This document shows positions 26,347 through 33,504 of a stretch of 64,000 bases of DNA, piece after piece. Made by a program: the position numbers and the translations under genes. Under the pieces are notes generated by a model that had not been told where the DNA came from, ran no database searches, and worked only from the letters and a program-made list of their open reading frames with translations. Origin of the DNA: VRUE01 sp963730315 (GTDB lineage Bacteria > Actinomycetota > Thermoleophilia > Solirubrobacterales > 70-9); NCBI GenBank assembly GCA_963730315.1, contig CAVSRD010000008.1, positions 8,116 to 72,115 of the forward strand. Direction: 5' to 3'. Within the stretch, counting starts at the first letter, position 1. Each line of letters opens with the position of its first letter.

Positions 26347-28581
26347 ATGCGCCTGATCGTCACCGAGAAGAACAACAGCGCGAAGAAGATCGCCGAGATC
26401 CTCAGCGGCGGCGACGCGAAGGCTGACAAGACCTACAAAGTCCCCTTCTACACGTGGACCGACGCCGCCGGCGTCGAGCAGATGACGATCGGCCTCAAGG
26501 GGCACGTACTCGGTCCCGCCTTCCCCGAGGGCTACTCGAACTGGCAGAAGACCGACCTGCACGACCTGATCGACGCCGACCTGGTCAAGGAGCCGACCGA
26601 CAAGAACGTCGTCAAAGCGATCAAGAAAGTCGCCAAGGGGGCAGACGAGCTGGTGATCGCCACCGACTTCGACCGCGAGGGCGAGCTGATCGGCCTCGAG
26701 GCGCTGGAGGAGATGCTCGAAGCCAATCCCGGCCTCGGCTCGCGCGAGGAAGCCGACAGCGGCACGCTGCGGATACAGCGCGCCCGCTACTCGGCGCTGA
26801 CCGAGGAAGAGATCGAGCGCGCCTTCGGCGACCTCGACCACCTCTCCTATCCGCTCGCCAACGCCGGCGCCGCCCGCCAGGACATCGACCTTCTCTGGGG
26901 CGCCACCCTGACCCGCGCCGTCTCGCTCGCCACCCGCCGCTTCGGCTCCAACTTCCTCTCGGTCGGCCGCGTCCAGAGCCCCACCCTGGGGCTGATCGTC
27001 GAGCGCGAGATGGAGCGCCGCGCCCACGTCCCGAAACCCTTCTGGGAGCTGTTCGCCAGGTTCCAGCACCCGGACGGCAGCTTCGAGGCCCACCACGCCA
27101 CCGACAAGTTCTGGGACAGGGCCGAGGCCGACGCGGCGCTCGCCGGAACCGCCAGCCCCGGCACGGTCAAGGCGGTGACTGCCCGCAAGAACACCCGCAG
27201 GCCGCCGACCCCGCTCAACACCACCGCCTTCACCACCGACGCCTCCAGCCGGCTCGGCATCACCCCGGCCAGCGCGATGCGGATCGCCGAGGACCTCTAC
27301 ATGGACGGCTTCATCTCCTACCCCCGCACCGACAACACCGTCTACCCGCCCTCCCTGCCGGTGCGCGAGCTGATCGGCTCGCTGGTTCGGGTCAGGGAGT
27401 TCTCGGCGGCCGCCGGCCTGCTCGACCAGCCGCAGCTGACCCCCACCCGCGGCAAGAAAGAGACGACCGACCACCCGCCCATCTACCCGACCCAGGCGAT
27501 CCACCCCGGCGCCCTCGAGGGCCCCAAGAAGCGCGTCTACGAGCTGGTCGTGCGCCGCTTCCTCGCCACCTTCAGCCCGCCGATGGTGACCGAGTCGACC
27601 CGAGCCGACATCGAGGCCGGCTCGGAGTCCTACTTCGTCCGCGGCTCGGTCGTGGTCGACCCCGGCTTCGCGGCGATCTACACCTACGCCCGCTCCGCCG
27701 ACGAGGAGATCCCGAAGCTGGAGGAGGGGCAGACGCTGGAGCTGGACGGCGAGCCGTGGCTGGTCGACAAGGAGACCCAGCCGCCCGCCCGGATCTCCCA
27801 GGGCAAGTTGATCGAGATGATGGAGGAGCGCGGCCTCGGCACCAAAGCGACTCGCGCCGAGATCATCCAGAAGCTCTACGACCGCGGCTACGTGTACGCC
27901 AACCCGCCGGTCCCCTCGGAGACCGGCGTGGCGATGTACGAGGCGTTCAAGAAGTACGTGCCGCGGATGGCGACCGCGGAGATGACCGCCCAGCTCGAGG
28001 ACGAGATGGACCGGATCGCCAACGGCGAGATGAGCAAGGGCGAGGTGGTCGGCGACAGCCGCGACCTCCTGCACCGGACCTGGTCGGAGATCGAGGAGAG
28101 CCGCGAGGACCTCGCCAAGGTCGTCTGGAAGGGGATGGACGAGGACCGGATCCTCGGCCCCTGCAAGGTCTGCGAAGAGGCGGGCCGCACCAAGGAGGAC
28201 GGTTCGCCCAACATGCTGCGGATCATCCGGGCGAAAAAATCGGGCAAACGCTTCGTCGGCTGCACCGGCTGGAGCGCCGACGACCCCGACTCCTGCGACC
28301 AGACCTTCCCGCTTCCGCAGCGCGGCGACGTCTTCCGGCTCGAGGAGCGCTGCTCGGTCTGCGGTCAGACGCCGCGGCTGAAAGTGGTTCCTTTCCGCGG
28401 TCGCCCCTGGAACCTCTGCCTCAACGACGACTGCGAGTCGATGCAGGAGATGAAGAAGCGCCGCGCCGAACGCGAAGCGGCGAGGGCGGCGAAGAAGGCG
28501 ATGGAAGAGAAGCCGCCGCCGGACAGCAAGCCGACCACCGCGACGCGAAAACGGAAACGGGCCAAAGCAACGGCAAAATGA
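26347..28581 (+). CDS. topA: Type IA DNA topoisomerase I, archaeal type
   Basis: 744 residues. It relaxes negatively supercoiled DNA by a transient 5'-phosphotyrosine. The Toprim domain opens with LIVTEKNNSAKKIAEIL and has the acidic triad in ATDFDREGELIG. The active-site Tyr is in ISYPRTDNTVYP, and GLGTKATRAEII is conserved. The C-terminus carries zinc-finger-like CKVCEEAG, GKRFVGCTGW, DQTFPLPQRGDVF and CSVCGQTP. The opening, the YPRTDNTVYP form and the FPLPQRG finger resemble euryarchaeal TopA rather than the ~900-residue actinobacterial enzyme. It overlaps tmk by 4 nt (ATGA), keeping the usual actinobacterial topA-tmk-holB order. Confidence 0.94.
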   Translation: MRLIVTEKNNSAKKIAEILSGGDAKADKTYKVPFYTWTDAAGVEQMTIGLKGHVLGPAFPEGYSNWQKTDLHDLIDADLVKEPTDKNVVKAIKKVAKGADELVIATDFDREGELIGLEALEEMLEANPGLGSREEADSGTLRIQRARYSALTEEEIERAFGDLDHLSYPLANAGAARQDIDLLWGATLTRAVSLATRRFGSNFLSVGRVQSPTLGLIVEREMERRAHVPKPFWELFARFQHPDGSFEAHHATDKFWDRAEADAALAGTASPGTVKAVTARKNTRRPPTPLNTTAFTTDASSRLGITPASAMRIAEDLYMDGFISYPRTDNTVYPPSLPVRELIGSLVRVREFSAAAGLLDQPQLTPTRGKKETTDHPPIYPTQAIHPGALEGPKKRVYELVVRRFLATFSPPMVTESTRADIEAGSESYFVRGSVVVDPGFAAIYTYARSADEEIPKLEEGQTLELDGEPWLVDKETQPPARISQGKLIEMMEERGLGTKATRAEIIQKLYDRGYVYANPPVPSETGVAMYEAFKKYVPRMATAEMTAQLEDEMDRIANGEMSKGEVVGDSRDLLHRTWSEIEESREDLAKVVWKGMDEDRILGPCKVCEEAGRTKEDGSPNMLRIIRAKKSGKRFVGCTGWSADDPDSCDQTFPLPQRGDVFRLEERCSVCGQTPRLKVVPFRGRPWNLCLNDDCESMQEMKKRRAEREAARAAKKAMEEKPPPDSKPTTATRKRKRAKATAK

Positions 28582-29168
28582 CCTTCATCTCCCTCGAGGG
28601 GATCGATGGGTCCGGCAAGAGCACCCAGGCAGAGCTGCTCGCCGAGGCGCTCGGCCCCGAGACGCTGCTGGTCCGCGAGCCGGGGGGGACCGAGGCGGCG
28701 GAGCGGATCCGCGAGCTGCTCGCCGACCCGGGGCTGGAGATCGACCCGCTCGCCGAGCTGCTGCTCTTCTCGGCGGCCCGCGCCGACCTTCTCGCCGGCC
28801 TCGTTCGGCCCGCGCTCGAGGCCGGCCGGGACGTGGTCGCCGACCGTTTCGCCGACTCAAGCGTCGCCTACCAGGGCGGCGCCCGCGGGCTCGGCGCCAG
28901 CCACGTCCTCTCGCTGATCGACACGGCGATCGACGGCCTCTGGCCCGACCTCACGGTGTACCTGCGGATCGACCCGGAGGTGGGAATGGCGCGCGCTGCC
29001 GGCGACGACCGCTTCGAGGCCGAGGGGCTGGAGCTGCAGCGGGCGGTCGCCGCGGCCTACGACGAGATCGCCGCGGTCGCGAGCGACCGGGTTGTGATGG
29101 TCGACGCCTCCGGAACGGTCGATGAGGTCCACCAGCGGGTGCTCGAGGCCGTTCGTGTCCATAGCTGA
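28578..29168 (+). CDS. tmk: Thymidylate kinase
   Basis: 196 residues. It phosphorylates dTMP to dTDP. The P-loop is GIDGSGKSTQAELL, the dTMP-binding stretch is DRFADSSVAYQGGARGLG, and the LID region is GDDRFEAEGLELQ. The length is slightly short but complete. It is translationally coupled to topA (ATGA overlap), and its 3' end overlaps holB by 14 nt, so the three replication genes form one unit. Confidence 0.96.
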   Translation: MTFISLEGIDGSGKSTQAELLAEALGPETLLVREPGGTEAAERIRELLADPGLEIDPLAELLLFSAARADLLAGLVRPALEAGRDVVADRFADSSVAYQGGARGLGASHVLSLIDTAIDGLWPDLTVYLRIDPEVGMARAAGDDRFEAEGLELQRAVAAAYDEIAAVASDRVVMVDASGTVDEVHQRVLEAVRVHS

Positions 29169-30207
29169 GGCCACCGAGCATCAGCGCAGGGCGCAGCTGG
29201 TGTTGGAAGCGGCGCTGGAGGGCGGGCCGTCGCACGCCTATCTGTTCAGGGGGCCGCGAGGCTCGGGCAAGCGGGCCGCCGCGCGGGCCTTCGCGGCGGA
29301 GATCCTCGCGGCCTCGGCCGAGGATGCGGCCGAGGCGCGGCGCCGGGCGATGCTGGACCCCTCGCCCCATCCCGACCTGGTCTGGCTGGCGCCCAGCGGC
29401 GCCCAGCACCTGGTGGAGGAAGTGCGCGAGCGGGTGATCCGCGCATCCGCCTACCGGCCGTTCGAAGGGGGGAGGCGGGTCTTCGTGGTCGAGGCGGCGG
29501 AGGCGATGCGCGACGAGAGCCAGAACGCGCTGCTGAAGACGCTGGAGGAGCCGCCCGTGTTCGTCCATCTGATCCTGCTCAGCTCCGAGCCGGCCGCTCT
29601 GCTGGAGACGATCGTCTCGCGCTGTCAGCCAATCGACTTCGCGCCGCTGCCCGCCGAGGCGTTCGAAGCGGTGCTCGAGGGCGATCCGGACGAGGTCGCG
29701 GCGGCGGCGCGCCTCTCGGCCGGCGACCTGGAGCTGGCCCGCCTGCTGCTGACCGAGCGGGGGCGGGAGATTCGAGCCGAGGCGATCGCGATGGACTGGA
29801 AGGGGTTGTTGAAGGCTGCCGAGCGGGCCGGCGAGGATGCCGAAGCCGCCGTCCGCGAGGCGCTCGAGGCCGAAAGGGAGGCCGGCGCGAAGCGCTCCGC
29901 GCGCGAGGTCGCCGACGAGGCGAAACGAGCAGGACGACGGCGCCGCACCGAGCTGCTCGACCTCGGCCTCCGCCTCACGGCCAGCTGGTTCCGCGACCTC
30001 GCCGCGCTCGCCGCCGGCGCCCCCGACGTCGCCTACAACCGCGACCGCCTCCCAGAGCTCGGCGAGCAGGCCGCCGGCCTCGACCCCAACCGCCCCCGGC
30101 GGGCCGCCGAGCTGGTGCAGGACACCCGGCGCCGCCTCGACCTCAACGTCTCCGAGGAGCTAGCCCTCGAAGCCCTCGTCGTCCGCCTCCAGCGCCTCCT
30201 CCGCTGA
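29155..30207 (+). CDS. holB: DNA polymerase III delta' subunit (clamp loader)
   Basis: 350 residues of the AAA+ clamp-loader family. Visible motifs are the P-loop-like RGPRGSGKRAAARAFAAE, the Walker-B/sensor region RVFVVEAAEAMRDESQNALLKTLEEPP and the SRC motif in IVSRCQPIDFAPL. The usual zinc-finger cysteines are missing, as in many delta' proteins. GTG 29155 is chosen for coupling with tmk; the in-frame ATG at 29122 would overlap more. The last 48 nt overlap the convergent DUF2304 gene. Confidence 0.9.
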   Translation: MSIAEATEHQRRAQLVLEAALEGGPSHAYLFRGPRGSGKRAAARAFAAEILAASAEDAAEARRRAMLDPSPHPDLVWLAPSGAQHLVEEVRERVIRASAYRPFEGGRRVFVVEAAEAMRDESQNALLKTLEEPPVFVHLILLSSEPAALLETIVSRCQPIDFAPLPAEAFEAVLEGDPDEVAAAARLSAGDLELARLLLTERGREIRAEAIAMDWKGLLKAAERAGEDAEAAVREALEAEREAGAKRSAREVADEAKRAGRRRRTELLDLGLRLTASWFRDLAALAAGAPDVAYNRDRLPELGEQAAGLDPNRPRRAAELVQDTRRRLDLNVSEELALEALVVRLQRLLR

Positions 30208-30588
30208 GGCCGCCTGCTCGCGGGCCTTCTCCAGCGCCCGCTCCTGCGCCAGCCTGGTTATCTGGGCGGCCTGGCGGGACATGATCACGCTGAAGTTGAG
30301 CGCCAGGCCGAGCAGCAGCAGGAGGATGATCGAGAAGAGGGCGACGTTGGTGTCGCGGACGCCCATCAGGTCGGCGACCGTGCCCAGCAGGCCGGGGAAG
30401 GCGGCGCCGGCGAGCATTCCCAGGCCGGCGACGAACCAGACGACGCTGTAGCGCTCCTGCAGCCGGTCGCGGCGGATCAGCTCGAGGATCAGGACCATGA
30501 AGGCGACCGCGATCAGCGCCGCGATGACCCGCGTCTGCGAGGTGAGATGGACCTTCGGGTCCTGCGTGGCGGCGAGCAGCGCGCTCAT
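30160..30588 (-). CDS. DUF2304-family membrane protein
   Basis: 142 residues. Three membrane helices (about 20-38, 48-68 and 80-100) are separated by the conserved RRDRLQERYSVVWFVAGLGML, which is the DUF2304 hallmark. A coiled, acidic C-terminal tail (LAQERALEKAREQAASAEEA) follows. Members usually sit beside GT2 glycosyltransferases, as here, and are thought to help polyprenyl-linked sugar transfer, but no activity is proven. The start overlaps the stop of the GT2 gene by 4 nt. Confidence 0.88.
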   Translation of the reverse strand: MSALLAATQDPKVHLTSQTRVIAALIAVAFMVLILELIRRDRLQERYSVVWFVAGLGMLAGAAFPGLLGTVADLMGVRDTNVALFSIILLLLLGLALNFSVIMSRQAAQITRLAQERALEKAREQAASAEEALEADDEGFEG

Positions 30589-31343
30589 TGCCCTGCCCTC
30601 GCCTTGCCCAGCGGCACCGGCTCGACCGGCTCCCGCCGCCGCGGCCTGAACTGGCCGACCAGCAGCACGATCATCCCCTTGAAGATGAAGAACGCAGATC
30701 GCAGCGGCGTCAGGAAGGAGGCGCCGCCCGTCCGCTCCAGCATCCGCACCGGCACCTCCTCGACCCGCAGCCCCTGCCGCACCGCGAGCTGCAGCGACTC
30801 GATCTCCGCGAAGTCCGGCGAGTAGTGCTGGCTGAACAGCGCCATCACCCGCCGGTTGGCCGCCCGCATCCCGCTGGTCGTGTCGGTGAAGCGCTGCCGC
30901 GTCGCCAGGGTCAGGAAGAAGCGGAAGACGCTGGTGCCGATCCGCCGCGACAGCGTCGGCCTGTAGTCGTCGCTCTCCGCCGCGCCGCGGTCCCGGTAGC
31001 GCGATCCGATCACCAGGTCGGCGCGGTCCGCGTAGACCTCCTCCAGCAGCCCCGCCACGTCACCCGGCGGGTGCTGCCCGTCGGCGTCGAGGTGGGCGCA
31101 GAAGTCGTAGCGTTCGCGCAGCGCGTAGAGGTAGCCGGTCTGCAGCGCCGCCCCGAGGCCCTGGTTGAAGGGCAGCGAGGCGACCGTCGCCCCGGCCTCG
31201 CGGGCGCGCGCCGCGGTGGCGTCGGTGGAGCCATCGTCGACCACCAGCACGTCGGCCTCGGGGAGGCGCTCGCGCACTCCGGCGATCACCGCGGCGACCG
31301 AGGCCGCCTCGTTCCAGGCTGGGATGAAGACCAGCGTCCTCAC
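30585..31343 (-). CDS. Family 2 glycosyltransferase (dolichyl-phosphate mannosyltransferase-like)
   Basis: 252 residues from GTG 31343. It opens with VRTLVFIPAWNEAASVAAVI and has the GT-A sugar-nucleotide motifs LVVDDGSTDATAARA and FCAHLDADGQHPPGD (DxD-like). GMRAANRRVMALF and VEEVPVRMLERTGG follow. It likely transfers a sugar to polyprenyl phosphate, and the adjacent DUF2304 protein may be its membrane partner. ATG 31376 would add eleven residues without a better ribosome-binding site. It is divergent from the histidine kinase gene. Confidence 0.91.
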   Translation of the reverse strand: MRTLVFIPAWNEAASVAAVIAGVRERLPEADVLVVDDGSTDATAARAREAGATVASLPFNQGLGAALQTGYLYALRERYDFCAHLDADGQHPPGDVAGLLEEVYADRADLVIGSRYRDRGAAESDDYRPTLSRRIGTSVFRFFLTLATRQRFTDTTSGMRAANRRVMALFSQHYSPDFAEIESLQLAVRQGLRVEEVPVRMLERTGGASFLTPLRSAFFIFKGMIVLLVGQFRPRRREPVEPVPLGKARAGQ

Positions 31344-31387
31344 GGCGCCGATTCTCCCACGCGGAGCAGCCGACATTGTGTTAGTAA

Positions 31388-32695
31388 ATGCTCATGAGAA
31401 GAATCGGGATCAGGCTCTGGCTGGTCGCCGCCTTCGCCGCGGTCACCCTGCTCACCGCCGGCGTCGTCTACCTGTTCGGCGACCGTCCCCGAGCGGTGCT
31501 CGGCGCGATCACGCTCGGCATCCTCGCCGGCTTCCTGATCGCGGTCGGCATCTCGCACCGGGTGACGCGTCTTTCCCGCGCCTCGGGCCGGCTCGCCGCC
31601 GGCGCCTTCGACACCCCGCTGGAGACGGGCGGCCGCGACGAGATCGGCGACCTCGCCCGGGCGCTCGATTCGATGCGCGCCTCGCTGAAGGAGAGCTTCG
31701 GCGTCCTCACCGCCGATCGCAACAAGCTGAAAGCGATCTTCGACGGCCTCACCGATGCGGTGATCGTGGTCGACCAGGATGGCGCCCTGCGCTTCTCCAA
31801 CCGCGCCGCGGCGAAGCTGCTCGACCCGGCCGGCCTGCCGCCGGACGCGATGCTGCCCCAGCTGAAGCGCGCCGCCGACCTCGGCTTCGCTGCCCACCCG
31901 GCGATGCGGATCGGCGACCGGGCCTACGCGATGACCGTCCGCGCCCTGCCGAAAGAGCACGCCGTGCTGGCCGTCGCCCGCGACCGCACCGACGAGATGC
32001 GCCGCGAGCTGGCCGAAGCCGACTTCATCTCCAACGCCGCGCACGAGCTACGCAACCCGTTGGCCGGGATCTCCAGCGCGATCGAGGTCCTCCAGGAGGG
32101 CGCCAAGGACGATCCGCAGGCGCTCGACCACTTCCTCGGCCGCCTCGCCGAGGACGCCGAGCGGATGAGCCGGCTGACCAAAGCGCTGCTCACCCTGGCC
32201 CGGGTCGAGTCGATCGGCGCGGGGGAGATCGAGACGGTCGACGTCGCCGCGGCGGTCGCCGACTCGGTCGCTGCGGTCGAGGCCCCGGCCCACATCCAGG
32301 TGGGGGTCGACGTGGCCCCCGAGCTGGCCGCGAAGGGCGATCCGACCCTGCTGCGCCAGGTGCTGGTAGGACTGCTGACCAACGCCTTCAAGCACACCGC
32401 GCCACCGGGGAGCGTTACTGTTCGCGGCCGTCGCGACGGCGAGTCGGAGGTGATCTTGGAGGTGATCGACACGGGTAGCGGGATACCGGAGGCCGAGATA
32501 GAGCGCGTCTTCGAGCGCTTCTACCGCCGCACCGAGTCGCGCAAGCAGGAGGGCTTCGGCCTCGGCCTGGCGATCGCCCGCCGCATGGTCAGCGTGATGG
32601 GCGGCGAGATCGGCGCACGCTCGGCCGAGGGCCAGGGAAGCACCTTCTGGGTGCGCCTGCCGGTCGCCCAGCCCAGCCCGACCCCGGTGGCGTGA
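31388..32695 (+). CDS. Sensor histidine kinase
   Basis: 435 residues. Two membrane helices (about 8-30 and 36-56) flank almost no periplasmic loop, so the signal is probably membrane-borne or internal. A HAMP linker (about 57-110) and a PAS-like domain (about 112-205) follow. The HisKA box FISNAAHELRNPLAGI carries the phospho-His at about 219. The ATPase has N-box LLTNAFKHT, G1 DTGSGIPEAE and G2 GFGLGLAIARR. The architecture resembles PhoR/ResE kinases. The cognate regulator follows 16 nt downstream. Confidence 0.95.
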   Translation: MLMRRIGIRLWLVAAFAAVTLLTAGVVYLFGDRPRAVLGAITLGILAGFLIAVGISHRVTRLSRASGRLAAGAFDTPLETGGRDEIGDLARALDSMRASLKESFGVLTADRNKLKAIFDGLTDAVIVVDQDGALRFSNRAAAKLLDPAGLPPDAMLPQLKRAADLGFAAHPAMRIGDRAYAMTVRALPKEHAVLAVARDRTDEMRRELAEADFISNAAHELRNPLAGISSAIEVLQEGAKDDPQALDHFLGRLAEDAERMSRLTKALLTLARVESIGAGEIETVDVAAAVADSVAAVEAPAHIQVGVDVAPELAAKGDPTLLRQVLVGLLTNAFKHTAPPGSVTVRGRRDGESEVILEVIDTGSGIPEAEIERVFERFYRRTESRKQEGFGLGLAIARRMVSVMGGEIGARSAEGQGSTFWVRLPVAQPSPTPVA

Positions 32696-32711
32696 ATGAG
32701 CAAGGTGGGCG

Positions 32712-33425
32712 ATGGCAATGAGTAGCGGTCGGATCCTGGTCGCCGACGACGAGCCCTCGGTCCGCGACTCGGTCGGCTACGCGCTCGCCCAGGAGGGCTT
32801 CGAGGTGACCGGGGCGGCCGACGGCGACGAGGCCGCCGAGCGGGTCGGCGACGGCATCCCCTACGACCTGCTGATCCTCGACATCATGATGCCGGGCCCG
32901 AGCGGCCTCGACATCTGCCGGGAGGTCCGCTCGCGCAGCGCCGTGCCGATCATCCTGCTGACCGCCAAGGACGCCGAGGTCGACAAGGTGGTCGGGCTGG
33001 AGGTCGGCGCCGACGACTACGTCACCAAGCCGTTCTCGGTGCGCGAGCTGCTCGGCCGGGTTCGTGCTCAGCTCCGCCGCCGCGAGCTGGACCGCGCCCC
33101 GCTCGCCGAGCAGGCCGTGAAGATCGAAGCCGGCTCGGTGGCGATCGATCTGGTCCGCCACGTCGCGACGGTGCGGGGCGAGCCGGTCAACCTGACCCGC
33201 TCCGAGTTCCAGCTCCTCCGTCTCCTGGTCGGCCGCGCCGGCGAGGTCTTCCCGCGCCGCCAGGTCATGGAGGAGCTCTGGCAGACCGAGTTCGACGGCG
33301 ACGAGCGCGCCTGCGACGTCCACATCTCCAACCTCCGCCAGAAGGTCGAGCGCGACCCCCAGAACCCGGAGCTGATCGTCACCGTGCGCGGCGTCGGCTA
33401 CAAGTTCGAAGCTGGCGGCTCGTAG
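32712..33425 (+). CDS. OmpR-type response regulator
   Basis: 237 residues. The receiver has acidic residues in ADDEPSV, phospho-Asp at about 57 (LLILDIMMPGPSG) and Lys at about 106 (DYVTKPFSV). A winged helix DNA-binding domain occupies the C-terminal ~100 residues (LTRSEFQLLRLLVGRAGEVF, RACDVHISNLRQKVE, TVRGVGYKFE). It pairs with the kinase just upstream. Targets are unknown; the MMPL gene that follows is one candidate. Confidence 0.96.
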   Translation: MAMSSGRILVADDEPSVRDSVGYALAQEGFEVTGAADGDEAAERVGDGIPYDLLILDIMMPGPSGLDICREVRSRSAVPIILLTAKDAEVDKVVGLEVGADDYVTKPFSVRELLGRVRAQLRRRELDRAPLAEQAVKIEAGSVAIDLVRHVATVRGEPVNLTRSEFQLLRLLVGRAGEVFPRRQVMEELWQTEFDGDERACDVHISNLRQKVERDPQNPELIVTVRGVGYKFEAGGS

Positions 33426-33452
33426 CCGCAGAGCCCCAGGCGCGCGCCGGTA

Positions 33453-33468
33453 GGTACGGGCCCGTACC
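33453..33468. promoter_or_regulatory. 16-bp perfect palindrome upstream of the MMPL gene
   Basis: GGTACGGG directly abuts its reverse complement CCCGTACC in the 79-bp gap between the response regulator and the MMPL gene. A -10-like TAGACT lies at 33489-33494, about 10 nt before the MMPL start codon, so the palindrome falls just upstream of the expected -35 position. It looks like a dimeric repressor or activator site, although a weak terminator hairpin is an alternative. Confidence 0.5.
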
Positions 33469-33504
33469 GCCCGCCCGCTCCGCTCGCGTAGACTGGAGCC
33501 GGGA

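Noticed and set aside
26454..29168. A long alternative plus-strand frame across topA and tmk
   Set aside because: Frame-shifted translation of topA (Arg/Pro-rich). Only its last part coincides with the real tmk frame, which starts at 28578.
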